From Gp6-AA40 sp963818645 (lineage in GTDB: Bacteria; Acidobacteriota; Vicinamibacteria; Vicinamibacterales; UBA2999), in the NCBI GenBank assembly GCA_963818645.1, contig CAWFTF010000012.1, forward strand, positions 1 to 64,000: a stretch of 64,000 nt of DNA, given 5' to 3'. Under the pieces are notes generated by a model. That model was not told the origin of the DNA, made no database searches, and saw only the letters and a program-made list of their open reading frames with translations. Shown here piece by piece: positions 25,854 through 34,011 of this stretch. Position numbers and translations under genes: made by a program. Positions within the stretch are counted from its first letter, which is position 1. Every line of letters begins with the position of its first letter.

Positions 25854-26603
25854 CTACGGCGTCGTCTGCAGCGTCAGCCCCTCCACATACGCCAGCGCGT
25901 CGTACGCGGTCATGTCCGGCTGAAGCGGCGTGATCGAGATGTACCCGTCACGCACGGCTTGATAGTCGGACCGATCGTGCGGCTCCCACTCGTTCTCCCC
26001 TTCCTCGATCCAGTAGTACTCGCGATGCCGGGGGTCCATGCGCTCGTTCACCACCGTGACGTGATTGCGTTTGGCCTGCACGGTGACGCGGAAACCCTTG
26101 TTCTCGCCCATCGGCACGTTGATGTTCAGCAACGTGAACTTCGGCAACCCGCGCTCGAGCACCGCCTGCGCAACAGTCGCCGCGGCGGATGCTGAAGGCC
26201 CCCACTCCGATTCGTCCTTGATCCGCTGCGCCGAGACCGCGATGCTCGGAATCTCCAGCAACGCGCCTTCGAGTGCCCCAGACACGGTGCCCGAATAGGT
26301 CACATCGTCACCAAGGTTCCAACCCTTGTTGATCCCCGAGACGATGAGATCGGGCTTCCCTTTGAGGACGTGGGTGATCGCCAGGTTGACGCAGTCGGTG
26401 GGCGTGCCGTCCACGGCGAAGACGTTCGGGCCGATCGTGTCGATGCGCAGCGGTCGTCGTAAGGTGAGTGCGTGTCCGATCGCGCTCGCTTCCTGAATGG
26501 GGGCAACGACGGTGATGTCGCCGAGTGGTCTCAATGCATCAGCCAGAGCCTTGATTCCTTCCGAATGCACTCCATCGTCATTGGTCACCAGAATGCGCGG
26601 CAT
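25854..26603 (-). CDS. surE: 5'/3'-nucleotidase SurE
   Basis: A 249-residue protein with the SurE signatures: metal-binding MPRILVTNDDGVHSEGI at the N-terminus, VVAPIQEASAIGHALTL, VDGTPTDCVNLAI, PDLIVSGINKGWNLGDDVTY and YSGTVSGALEGAL. It dephosphorylates nucleoside monophosphates in the stationary-phase survival context known from the family. TAAGAT at 26618-26613 on the minus strand ends nine bases before the ATG with no SD, suggesting a leaderless transcript. Confidence 0.96.
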   Translation of the reverse strand: MPRILVTNDDGVHSEGIKALADALRPLGDITVVAPIQEASAIGHALTLRRPLRIDTIGPNVFAVDGTPTDCVNLAITHVLKGKPDLIVSGINKGWNLGDDVTYSGTVSGALEGALLEIPSIAVSAQRIKDESEWGPSASAAATVAQAVLERGLPKFTLLNINVPMGENKGFRVTVQAKRNHVTVVNERMDPRHREYYWIEEGENEWEPHDRSDYQAVRDGYISITPLQPDMTAYDALAYVEGLTLQTTP

Positions 26604-26619
26604 TGGGAATCGATCTTAG

Positions 26620-26652
26620 CTCGTGCAAAGTGGAAAGTGTAAAGTGAACGAG
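26620..26652. repeat. Short tandem repeat, AAAGTGN type
   Basis: AAAGTGG, AAAGTGT and AAAGTGA follow each other directly, a perfect seven-base period. The block is framed by CTCGT at 26620 and ACGAG ending at 26652, an inverted flank. It separates the divergent surE and amrS genes and ends seven bases before the amrS start. Confidence 0.6.
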
Positions 26653-26658
26653 TACTGC

Positions 26659-27780
26659 ATGACCCTGCACGATGCGCTCGTCGCACGCACGACCGACGCG
26701 GCGCCGGAACTTGTCGAGCCCCTCGACAAGGGACGCCTTCGCTGTTACGCCTGCGGTCACCAGTGCCCGATTCCCGAAGGTGCGTCTGGCGTCTGCAAGG
26801 TCCGCTTCAACGAGCAAGGCCGGCTGCGCGTTCCGTTTGGATATGTCGGCGGCGTTCAGTGCGATCCGATTGAGAAGAAGCCGTTCTTCCATGCTTACCC
26901 GGGCGCGCTCGCGTTCAGTCTCGGCATGCTCGGATGCGACCTGCACTGCAGCTATTGTCAGAACTGGGTGACGTCGCAGGCACTGCGCGATCCAGTTGCC
27001 GGCGCTCCTCCACGCGACGTCGATCCCATCACGCTCGCTGACGACGCGGTGTCACTGGGCGCGCAGGTCATGGTGTCCACGTACAACGAGCCTCTCATCA
27101 CGGTTGAGTGGGCTGTCGAAGTGTTCAAAGAAGCACGACAACGCGGGCTGGTCACCGGGTTCGTGTCGAACGGCAATGGCACCGAGCGCGTTCTCGAGTA
27201 CTTGCGACCGCATATCGATCTCTACAAAGTCGATCTCAAGAGCTTCAACGATCGCCGATACCGTGAGCTGGGTGGACGCCTGCAACCGATCCTCGACACG
27301 ATCGCCTGGCTGTCGCGGGCCGGCGTGTGGGTCGAAATCGTCACGCTCCTCATTCCCGGCTTCAACGACAGCGAGGAAGAATTGCGCGGGTTGACAGGCT
27401 TTCTCGCCGGCGTTTCCGCGGACATCCCATGGCACGTCACGGCGTTTCACCCCGACTACCGGATGACCGAGGTCGGGGCGACAACGTCGGCGATGCTGCA
27501 GCGGGCGGCTCGCGTGGGCCACGAGGCAGGACTCAAATACGTCTATGCGGGAAACCTGCCCGGGCGTGTGGGCGGCCTGGAACATACATCCTGCAGCGGC
27601 TGTGGCGAAACGCTGATTGCCCGCTACGGATACCTGATTCAGAAGTACGCGCTCGACCCCAATGGCGATTGCCCCACCTGCCGGACGCATTTGCCAGGCC
27701 GATGGAGCCGTGTCTTTGCCGGGCAGCGTACGTCGACGCCATTCCTGCCCCACGACCGCAGCCGCCTATCGGTGCTCTGA
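26659..27780 (+). CDS. amrS: AmmeMemoRadiSam-system radical SAM enzyme AmrS
   Basis: About 373 residues from the ATG at 26659. The N-terminal zinc-binding segment RCYACGHQCPIPEGASGVCK is followed by the radical SAM motif GCDLHCSYCQNW and the conserved STYNEPLITVEW and YKVDLKSFND stretches. LLIPGFNDSEEELRGL and AFHPDYRM are typical of the AmrS/PflA-like group, and the C-terminus has a further Cys cluster (CSGCGETLIAR, CPTCRTHLPG). The system includes AmrA and AmrB partners that are not in this window. The product is unknown in the family. moaA follows after 22 bases. Confidence 0.9.
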   Translation: MTLHDALVARTTDAAPELVEPLDKGRLRCYACGHQCPIPEGASGVCKVRFNEQGRLRVPFGYVGGVQCDPIEKKPFFHAYPGALAFSLGMLGCDLHCSYCQNWVTSQALRDPVAGAPPRDVDPITLADDAVSLGAQVMVSTYNEPLITVEWAVEVFKEARQRGLVTGFVSNGNGTERVLEYLRPHIDLYKVDLKSFNDRRYRELGGRLQPILDTIAWLSRAGVWVEIVTLLIPGFNDSEEELRGLTGFLAGVSADIPWHVTAFHPDYRMTEVGATTSAMLQRAARVGHEAGLKYVYAGNLPGRVGGLEHTSCSGCGETLIARYGYLIQKYALDPNGDCPTCRTHLPGRWSRVFAGQRTSTPFLPHDRSRLSVL

Positions 27781-27802
27781 GGTCCGCGTCATAATAGCCA
27801 GA

Positions 27803-28819
27803 GTGATTCTCGACCGACATCAGCGACCGCTGCGGAACCTCCGCCTTTCGGTCACCGACCGGTGCAATCTGCGATGCAGCTACTGCATGCCGGAGCCGGA
27901 TTATGTGTGGCTGCCGCGTGAAGACATTCTGCAGTTCGAGGAAATCGAGACGCTGGTCGACATCTTCACGTCACTCGGCGTGGACAAGGTCCGCCTGACG
28001 GGAGGCGAACCGCTGCTGCGGCGCGATCTCCCCGAGCTCATACAGAAGCTCGCGGCGCGCCCTGCGATTCGCGACCTCGCCATGACGACAAACGGCGTGC
28101 TCCTCGCCTCGCAGGCCACGGCCCTGCGCGACGCCGGGCTTCATCGGCTGACGGTCAGCCTCGACACGCTGCGCCCCGATCGCTTTCGCCAGCTGACGCG
28201 CTTCGACGAGCTCGATCGCGTCCTCGACGGTATCGCGACCGCTGCTCCGCTCTTTGGCGGACTGAAGCTCGACGCGGTGATCATTCGCGGCGTCAACGAC
28301 GACGAACTCGTGGACCTCGTCGAGTTCGCGCGGCGTTACGACGCCGAAGTCCGCTTCATCGAGTACATGGACGTCGGCGGCGCGACTCACTGGTCGCTGC
28401 CTCGAGTGATGTCGCGGCGAGAGATGCTGGATCTGCTCACCGGCCACTTCGGCCCGATCAACCCGGTCGTTGAGGAGTCTTCAGCGCCGGCCGATCGCTA
28501 CACGTTGCCGGACGGGACGACGTTCGGAATCATCTCTTCGACGACCGAGCCCTTTTGCGAGAGCTGCGATCGGAGTCGGCTCACGGCAGACGGGCTCTGG
28601 TATCTCTGCCTCTACGCGGCACACGGCACTGACCTGCGCCGGCCACTCAGGGCAGGGTCGAATGCCGAGCACCTCGCTCAATTGATTCGTGCGACATGGG
28701 AAGTGCGAAGCGATCGCGGCGCCGAGGAACGCCTCGCGTCGCGCGACCGCTCGCCGCTGATCCCGGTCGATCGTCTCCGCCGTGACCCGCATCTGGAGAT
28801 GCACACCCGGGGGGGATAA
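27803..28819 (+). CDS. moaA: GTP 3',8-cyclase MoaA
   Basis: About 338 residues from the GTG at 27803; upstream in-frame codons overlap amrS and lack family similarity. The radical SAM motif is VTDRCNLRCSYCM, with VRLTGGEPLLRRDLPELI, the second cluster CESCDRSRLTADGLWYLCL and the diagnostic C-terminal GG dipeptide. MoaA makes the first pterin intermediate of molybdenum cofactor synthesis. CATAAT at 27790-27795 ends seven bases before the GTG and no SD is visible. No other mo-cofactor genes are adjacent. Confidence 0.95.
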   Translation: MILDRHQRPLRNLRLSVTDRCNLRCSYCMPEPDYVWLPREDILQFEEIETLVDIFTSLGVDKVRLTGGEPLLRRDLPELIQKLAARPAIRDLAMTTNGVLLASQATALRDAGLHRLTVSLDTLRPDRFRQLTRFDELDRVLDGIATAAPLFGGLKLDAVIIRGVNDDELVDLVEFARRYDAEVRFIEYMDVGGATHWSLPRVMSRREMLDLLTGHFGPINPVVEESSAPADRYTLPDGTTFGIISSTTEPFCESCDRSRLTADGLWYLCLYAAHGTDLRRPLRAGSNAEHLAQLIRATWEVRSDRGAEERLASRDRSPLIPVDRLRRDPHLEMHTRGG

Positions 28820-28824
28820 ACGAT

Positions 28825-28910
28825 CAATTCCCAAAACGCCAACTCCCAACTTCCAACTCCCAAACAGCGTGGCGTTCCCTTGGTAGTTGGAAATTGGGAG
28901 TTGGGAGTTG
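28825..28910. repeat. Inverted pair of GGGAGTT-type heptad repeats
   Basis: The left arm at 28839-28863 consists of CAACTCC-CAACTTC-CAACTCC-CAA units and the right arm at 28887-28910 of TTGGAAATTGGGAGTTGGG with a last GAGTTG. The arms pair imperfectly over about 24 bases. The element lies between the convergent moaA and bacilliredoxin genes and could act as a bidirectional terminator. A single-arm copy (AACTCCCAACTCCCAA) lies at 29362-29377. Confidence 0.7.
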
Positions 28911-28913
28911 TGG

Positions 28914-29342
28914 TTATGCAGTCGTGGTTTGGCAGTGCTCGTCGAATGCCTGCCTGAGCATGTCAGCGATCGACCGCGCATCCCGCGTTTCAATCTGACG
29001 ACGCTCGAGCATGTAGACGAGCTTGCCGTCGCGCAGCAGCGCCACTGACGGCGATGAGGGCGGATATGGCAGGAACGCCTGACGTGCACGCTCGGTGGCC
29101 TCGATGTCGGCACCCGCGAATACAGTGGTCACCAGGTCGGGCCGCCGCTCGTGCTCCAGCGCCATGACGATACCGGGCCTCGCCTTTCCGGCGGCGCAGC
29201 CACAGATCGAATTCACCACGATCATCACGGTCCCCGGCGACTCGAGGACATCCTCAACCTCTGACGGCGATTTCAACTCTCGAACCCCGACGTCGGTCAA
29301 TTCCGCGCGCATCGGGGCAATGAAGTGTTCTGGATAGGGCAT
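28914..29342 (-). CDS. BrxA/BrxB-family bacilliredoxin
   Basis: A 142-residue protein of the YphP/YqiW group: MPYPEHFIAPMRAELTDVG, the thioredoxin-fold strand TVMIVVNSICGCAAGKARP with the CGC active site, FAGADIEATERARQAFLPYP, and PSVALLRDGKLVYMLER. Bacilliredoxins remove bacillithiol from proteins; whether this organism makes bacillithiol cannot be seen here. TACAAT at 29354-29349 on the minus strand ends six bases before the ATG. It is the last gene of a five-gene thiol and methionine redox cluster, although its own -10 suggests separate transcription as well. Confidence 0.88.
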   Translation of the reverse strand: MPYPEHFIAPMRAELTDVGVRELKSPSEVEDVLESPGTVMIVVNSICGCAAGKARPGIVMALEHERRPDLVTTVFAGADIEATERARQAFLPYPPSSPSVALLRDGKLVYMLERRQIETRDARSIADMLRQAFDEHCQTTTA

Positions 29343-29348
29343 ACAGGG

Positions 29349-29354
29349 ATTGTA
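29349..29354 (-). promoter_or_regulatory. -10-like box for leaderless bacilliredoxin transcript
   Basis: TACAAT on the minus strand, six bases before the ATG at 29342. With the usual spacing from -10 to the transcription start, the RNA would begin at or next to the start codon. No SD is present in the interval. Confidence 0.55.
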
Positions 29355-29383
29355 GCCTGCGAACTCCCAACTCCCAATGAGCG

Positions 29384-29731
29384 TTAGGAGCGTGATCCCT
29401 TTGATTGAAAGTCCTGCAGGCAGACTGTCAGCGCACCGATCTCCTGCTCGAGGCGATCGAGGATCGCCGGCGTGCCATCGAGTTGACGGTTCCGCCCCAT
29501 GGTCTCCAGCTCGAATGCAGTGGCCGTTGGCCCACCATCGACGAAGTTCGAGACCGATCCCTTCAGCGCATGCGCGGCACGGCGGATTTCGTCAGCGGAG
29601 CCCGATTTCACCGCCCCCCGCAACCGCTCGAGCATGCGCGGATATTCGTCGATGAAGATCGCTGCCAACTGGGTGGCGAGCTCCATGTCGCCATCGAGAC
29701 GCAAAAGCATCCGTTCAGGTGTCCAGTTCAT
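29384..29731 (-). CDS. Stand-alone histidine phosphotransfer (Hpt) protein
   Basis: A 115-residue helical protein with the Hpt site RRAAHALKGSVSNFVD, whose His is the phosphorylation residue, preceded by ATQLAAIFIDEYPRMLERLRG and followed by LETMGRNRQLDGTPA. It would relay phosphate between a hybrid kinase and a response regulator; neither is encoded nearby. It sits between msrA and the bacilliredoxin gene on the same strand, 33 and 41 bases away, which is unusual company for a phosphorelay protein. Confidence 0.85.
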   Translation of the reverse strand: MNWTPERMLLRLDGDMELATQLAAIFIDEYPRMLERLRGAVKSGSADEIRRAAHALKGSVSNFVDGGPTATAFELETMGRNRQLDGTPAILDRLEQEIGALTVCLQDFQSKGSRS

Positions 29732-29764
29732 GGCGGTGTCTGCGTTCTGAGGCGAGGCTGGGCT

Positions 29765-30409
29765 CTAACTGTCGCCCCAAATCTGACGCAGGCGCGCGTC
29801 CCGTCCGCACGTCCACCGGTAGAAGCGGTACTGGACCGCGTGGGTGTTGTGGTAGTCCTGGTGATAGGCCTCCGCCGCGTAGAACGCGCTCGCAGGCGTC
29901 ACCTTCACCACAATCGATTGCTTGAAGCGACCCTGAAGCCGCTGTCGGGACGTCTCCGCTGCGGCACGTTGACCATCGGAGTGGACGAAGATCTCCGGGC
30001 GGTACTGATCACCGACGTCGCAGAACTGCCGATGGGCGACGAACGGATCGACGTTGCGCCAGAAATGATCGAGTAACTGGCCGTAGGTCACGACCGCCGG
30101 ATCGAAGACAATCTCCACGGCTTCAACATGGCCCGTCCCGCCACGCGAGACCTGCTCGTAGGTTGGATTGCTCGTGCGACCACCCGTGTATCCGGACGTC
30201 GTGGAGATGACACCGGGGACTTTGTCGAAGTCGGCCTCGACACACCAGAAGCAACCCCCGGCAAACGTCGCCTTCTCGAATCCCGTTTGAACAACCGGAG
30301 CGGCGGCTGCCTGATCGCGCGCGTGCAGCCCGACGAACCCTCCACGCACCCACGCGTAGCCGAGCCCGAGCACGACAGCTGCAATCAGGATGAGACGCTG
30401 CGTTCGCAT
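29765..30409 (-). CDS. msrA: Peptide methionine (S)-sulfoxide reductase MsrA, exported or membrane-anchored
   Basis: A 214-residue protein. An N-terminal hydrophobic segment (LILIAAVVLGLGYAWV) precedes the MsrA domain with KATFAGGCFWCVEADFDKV (catalytic Cys in GCFWC), GYTGGRTSNPTYEQV, EIVFDPAVVTYGQLLDHF and AEAYHQDYH. It reduces S-methionine sulfoxide in proteins. The leader places it outside the cytoplasm, so it needs an external electron source. AGGAG precedes the ATG. msrB is eight bases upstream. Confidence 0.94.
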   Translation of the reverse strand: MRTQRLILIAAVVLGLGYAWVRGGFVGLHARDQAAAAPVVQTGFEKATFAGGCFWCVEADFDKVPGVISTTSGYTGGRTSNPTYEQVSRGGTGHVEAVEIVFDPAVVTYGQLLDHFWRNVDPFVAHRQFCDVGDQYRPEIFVHSDGQRAAAETSRQRLQGRFKQSIVVKVTPASAFYAAEAYHQDYHNTHAVQYRFYRWTCGRDARLRQIWGDS

Positions 30410-30417
30410 GGTCGCTC

Positions 30418-30930
30418 CTAGCTGGCAACGGACTCCGTCACGAAATCGAGCGACAGTCCGTTGATGCAGTAGCGAAGGCCGGTCGGTTCCGGACCATCAC
30501 TGAAGACGTGTCCGAGGTGCCCACCGCATCGCGCGCAATGCGCTTCGGTTCGCACCATCAGATAACTCCGATCGATCTCGGTGCCCACTGCACCGTCTAT
30601 CGGCTCCCAGAAGCTGGGCCAACCCGTTCCACTCTCGAACTTCGCCCTCGACGAGAACAGCTTCTGACCGCACGCCGCGCAGACGAAGGTCCCTTTTCGT
30701 TTCTCAGCGTTCAACGGGCTCGTGAACGCTCTCTCAGTGCCGTGGCCGCGCAGGATCCTGTAGCGGTCGCGTGTCAGTGCGGCGCGCCACTCGGCGTCGC
30801 TCTTCTGCACCGGGAATGTGGCGTCGTGCGCCGACGAGGTCGTTTCGCGACTCGTCAGCCACAGCGACAGCGGGCCAAGGACTCCTGCCGCTGCCAGAAC
30901 ACCGACGGCCTGCCGCCTCGTGACACTCAT
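30418..30930 (-). CDS. msrB: Peptide methionine (R)-sulfoxide reductase MsrB with twin-arginine-like leader
   Basis: A 170-residue protein beginning MSVTRRQAVGVLAAAGVLG, a Tat-like signal. The MsrB domain has the zinc knuckles FVCAACGQKLF and CARCGGHLGHVF, SGTGWPSFW, and the catalytic Cys in LRYCINGLSLDF. It reduces R-methionine sulfoxide. Together with the anchored MsrA next to it, it repairs oxidised methionine in envelope proteins. Eight bases separate the two genes. Confidence 0.94.
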   Translation of the reverse strand: MSVTRRQAVGVLAAAGVLGPLSLWLTSRETTSSAHDATFPVQKSDAEWRAALTRDRYRILRGHGTERAFTSPLNAEKRKGTFVCAACGQKLFSSRAKFESGTGWPSFWEPIDGAVGTEIDRSYLMVRTEAHCARCGGHLGHVFSDGPEPTGLRYCINGLSLDFVTESVAS

Positions 30931-30986
30931 AGATGGGCCCTCACGCTCTTGGACCCCGGCAAGGGAGATTTGGATTCACCTACAGG

Positions 30987-31575
30987 TTAGCGTAACTCCG
31001 GGCCATGCGCCCTGAGCCATTGACGCGCTTCGCGATACCGAGGGTACACCGCCGAAACGAGTTTCCAGTACGCCGGCGAGTGATCCATCCGCTTGAGGTG
31101 CATGAGCTCGTGGATGATGACGTAGTCGCGCACCCAATCGGGCATCGCCGCGAGCCGCCAGTTGAGGCATACGTGACCGTCTCGACCGCATGACCCCCAG
31201 CGCGTGCGCTGATTGCGGATGCTGACGCGCGTCACGCGCAGGCCATGCTGATCGGCAAGCTCCTGCAGTCGAACCGGGAGCTCCGCTCGGGCCTTTGCCC
31301 TGAGCTGCTGTCGATCGTCGGGCGAGTAACGCCCCTGCGACAGCGCCGCGCGTTGACGTAACACCCAGTCGAGATGGCGTCGCGCGAACGCGTCGGCCTC
31401 CCGCCGTGAGCCGCCACGCGGGATGGTCACGCGTACGCGCCCGTCAGTGTTCGACACGGAGCAGATATCGCCGGGCGCGGCGATGGCGCACGAAATAGAT
31501 TGGGGCAATCGGCTCCACCGCTGTCGGCGGAATCTCCGCATCGGCGATGCGCGCAAACGGGAGCCCCAGCTGCAC
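30987..31575 (-). CDS. YgjP-like zinc metallopeptidase (one frameshift)
   Basis: The GTG at 31575 starts VQLGLPFARIADAEIPP then PIYFVRHRRARRYLLRVEH, after which this frame stops at 31446-31444. The next frame continues DGRVRVTIPRGGSRREADAF to the metallopeptidase motif VIIHELMHLKRMDHSPAYW and ends at 30987. One extra base near 31446 explains the break; both halves fit the YgjP/DUF45 family. TRWGSCGRDGHVCLNWRL is the family's conserved central motif. These are SprT-like zinc peptidases of unknown substrate. It leads the msrB-msrA-Hpt-bacilliredoxin series on the same strand. Confidence 0.82.
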
Positions 31576-31605
31576 GCCGACAGGATACCGCGATTTTCAC
31601 GCGCC

Positions 31606-31650
31606 TTGACACACCCACCATCGTTAGTGTTATTTTCATAGCACTAGTGC
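31606..31650 (+). promoter_or_regulatory. Promoter and probable BlaI operator
   Basis: TTGACA at 31606-31611 and TATTTT at 31631-31636 are a plausible -35/-10 pair with 19-base spacing. The dyad TAGTG (31625-31629) and CACTA (31642-31646) overlaps the -10, and GCACTAGTGC (31641-31650) is a perfect ten-base palindrome. BlaI/MecI repressors bind dyads at this position in their own promoter, so these are the likely sites for the downstream gene product. Confidence 0.6.
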
Positions 31651-31662
31651 GAGGTACATAAC

Positions 31663-32082
31663 ATGCCCGACTCTCTCCACAGCGCGCTCACGCGACGCGA
31701 GCGGCAGATCATGGACGTCCTCTTCCGCCGCGGCCGCGCCACGGCCGCGGAGGTCATGGAGGACCTGCCCGGGTCGCCAAGCTATTCCACGGTTCGCACC
31801 CAACTGCGCGTCCTCGAGGACAAGGGGCACGTGCGCCACGAGGAAGAAGGCGTGCGCTACGTCTACATGGCGGTCGTGAAGCGCCATGCCGCGCGCAAGT
31901 CGGCACTCAAACATCTCGTCGATACCTTCTTCGATGGATCGGCAGAGAAGGCCATGGCCGCACTGCTCGGCGGCGAGGCATCGAAAGTCACCGGAGAGGA
32001 ACTGGATCGCATTTCGGAACTCATCTCGAGAGCACGGATCGCCGAACTCGCACAGAAGGCACGAAAGGACGCGTCGCGATGA
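31663..32082 (+). CDS. blaI: BlaI/MecI/CopY-family repressor
   Basis: A 139-residue winged-helix repressor: LTRRERQIMDVLFRRGRATA, SYSTVRTQLRVLEDKGHVRH and GVRYVYMAVV, with a C-terminal dimerisation region (KHLVDTFFDGSAEKAMAALL). In the family, cleavage by the membrane protease BlaR1 releases DNA and induces the operon. The stop overlaps the start of the M56 gene (ATGA), as in classical blaI-blaR1 pairs. No beta-lactamase gene is adjacent, so the system probably controls other envelope functions. Confidence 0.93.
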   Translation: MPDSLHSALTRRERQIMDVLFRRGRATAAEVMEDLPGSPSYSTVRTQLRVLEDKGHVRHEEEGVRYVYMAVVKRHAARKSALKHLVDTFFDGSAEKAMAALLGGEASKVTGEELDRISELISRARIAELAQKARKDASR

Positions 32083-33255
32083 CTCTCCTGCTCAGCGTCA
32101 CACTCAAGATCGCCCTTCTCACGCTCGCGGCGCTGGCGTTCACCGTCGTGCTTCGCAGACGCTCCGCTGCGATGCGGCACTGGGTGCTCGCGACGACGAT
32201 GGTGTGCTGCCTGTGCGTGCCGGCAGTCGAACTGCTACTGCCCTCATGGTCGATTCCGCTTCCCGTTGCCTGGCTCACATCGTCCGCCACGTCATCACTG
32301 CACCTTTCCAGCAGTGTGCTGGCGACGCAAGCTTGCGTCGGCCGCGCCCGCGACTGCCACGGATGACGTGAGCACAAGCGGGTCGCTATCCCTCGGTGCC
32401 CTGATGGCGGCGATCTGGCTCGGAGGCGCGGCGATCGGATTCGCCGTGCTCGGCGCCGGATTGCTGCGACTCCGGGCGCTTGCCGCGAAGTCTGAATCCG
32501 TCTCGACGGGAGTGTGGCGCGCGGTCGCAGATCAGATCGCGACGCGTTACGGCATTCGTCAGCACGTCCGCCTTCTGAGATGTCGGCATCCAACGCTGCT
32601 GGCAACGTGGGGGCTCGTGAGGCCGACAATTCTCCTGCCTGAAGGCGCCGAGACCTGGACCGAAGATCGTGTGCACGCGGTGCTCCACCACGAATTGGCG
32701 CACATTCTTCGCGGCGACTGGGCCGTCTCTTTGGCGGCGAGCGCGCTCAAGGCGGTGTACTGGTTCAACCCGCTGCTCTGGATCGCGTGTCGTCGCCTGC
32801 GGCACGAGAGCGAACGTGCGTGCGACGACCTGGTACTCGCGTCGGGTATCAGTGCGCCGGAGTACGCGACCCACCTGCTCGAGGTCGCGCGCGAATCTGC
32901 GCAGCGTAGACATCCCTGGTCACCGGCGATCGCCATCGCCCATCACTCGATGCTCGAAGGGAGAGTGCGTGCCATGCTGAATACTCGTCTCAACCACCAA
33001 CCACTGACCGCTGCTATACGAGTCACGACACTTGTCGCGATCGCGGCGGTCGCCGCGTCCGTCGGCGTCGCGACCCTTTCAGGAAGCACCGAACGAATCA
33101 TTGCGCCCGACGTGACGGCTCGTCCCGCCCGGTTCTCTGCCCGTTCTCCAGGCCGAACCGCAGAAGCCGTCGAGCGCACCGCGCGAGGCACAGGCGGCAA
33201 CACCCGCGGCTCAGACGCGTGCAACAGGCGGCACGATCGAAGGCGTGCTCTATGA
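32079..33255 (+). CDS. BlaR1-like M56 membrane metallopeptidase (two frameshifts)
   Basis: From the ATG at 32079: two N-terminal helices (KIALLTLAALAFTVVL, MRHWVLATTMVCCLCVPAVE), then the frame ends at 32366. The +1 frame, joined between about 32320 and 32350, continues LGALMAAIWLGGAAIGFAVL, the zinc protease motif VLHHELAHILRGDWA and RRLRHESERACDDLVL, then HSMLEGRVRAMLNT and a further helix. Near 33118-33140 another one-base change leads into the carboxypeptidase-regulatory and TonB part annotated next. Acidobacterial M56 proteins commonly carry those domains in one chain, which supports reading the breaks as extra bases. Confidence 0.82.
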
Positions 33256-33913
33256 CCAGTTCGGAGGTCTGCTGCCTGGCGCACCGGTCAGGCTGACGCA
33301 GGTCGCGAACGGGAGTTCACAGAGCTCAACGACTGATCGCGGCGGATTGTTTGTCTTCCGTGACCTGCCGGCGGGCGACTACGAGGTCATCAGTGAGCTT
33401 CCCGGCTTCCTCAGCGTGAAGGTCGTTGTCCGCGCCGAGCCAGGCGCCACCGTGCGACGCCACATCACGATGCCGATAGGCACGATTGAAGAAACGATTC
33501 TTGTGACGTGCGGCGTGGCTGGTCTGGCTCCGACAAGACCATCGGCGCCGGCAGGTTCGGCAACACCTGGTACCGCGCAACAGAAAGCGGGTCCGCGCGG
33601 GTCGGAGCCGAAAATCCCGAGCACGTTCACGGGAGGAATCGGCGGGCAGATCAAAGCGCCTCAAAAGCTTTCACACACCAATCCGGTGTGCCCGACTGGA
33701 GTGACGCCGGAGCCAACGGTCGTCCGGCTCGCGGGGCGAATCGGGATCGACGGGCTCTTCACCGATCTCCACGATGTGAGTAATGTGCCAGCGCCCTATG
33801 TCGCGTCGGCGATGGACGCGTCGCGTCAGTGGGTCTTCACGCCGACGCTCCTGAACGGAGTGCCGATCGAAGTGAACATCAGCGTCACGGTCAGGTACAG
33901 CTGGTCGAACTGA
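33120..33913 (+). CDS. Periplasmic tail of the M56 protein: carboxypeptidase-regulatory plus TonB-C-like domain
   Basis: The frame is open from about 33120 (PPGSLPVLQAEPQKPSS, then PAAQTRATGGTIEGVLYDQF) to the stop at 33913. A carboxypeptidase-regulatory-like beta-sandwich (GGLLPGAPVRLTQVANGSSQ, DLPAGDYEVISELPGF) is followed by a linker and a C-terminal domain like TonB-C (RLAGRIGIDGLFTDLHDVSN, ASRQWVFTPTLLNGVPIEVN). There is no start codon with an SD and no signal peptide, so it is best read as the C-terminus of the preceding M56 gene rather than a separate gene. It would lie in the periplasm and might bind wall or ligand signals. Confidence 0.75.
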
Positions 33914-33940
33914 CGCCGCATCACACTCGCCAACGCCCAC

Positions 33941-33998
33941 ATTCCAACTCCCAACTCCCAAATGGACTTGGGAATTGGAGGTTGGGTATTGGGAGTTG
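33941..33998. repeat. Inverted pair of GGGAGTT-type heptad repeats
   Basis: ATTCCAACTCCCAACTCCCA at 33941-33960 faces TTGGGAATTGGAGGTTGGG starting at 33968 and a final TATTGGGAGTTG, with a six-base centre. It lies between the convergent M56 and TolB-kinase genes, the same placement as the copies at 28825-28910 and 48434-48468. Confidence 0.7.
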
Positions 33999-34011
33999 AC
34001 GCCTTCTCGCT

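Noticed and set aside
28825..28910. Possible CRISPR array made of the GGGAGTT repeats
   Set aside because: Units are seven bases and degenerate, there are no unique spacers, and no cas genes are in the window.
33245..33913. Separate gene starting at 33245 for the carboxypeptidase-regulatory/TonB part
   Set aside because: The frame is open well upstream with sensible linker sequence, and no SD, -10 box or signal peptide supports an independent start.
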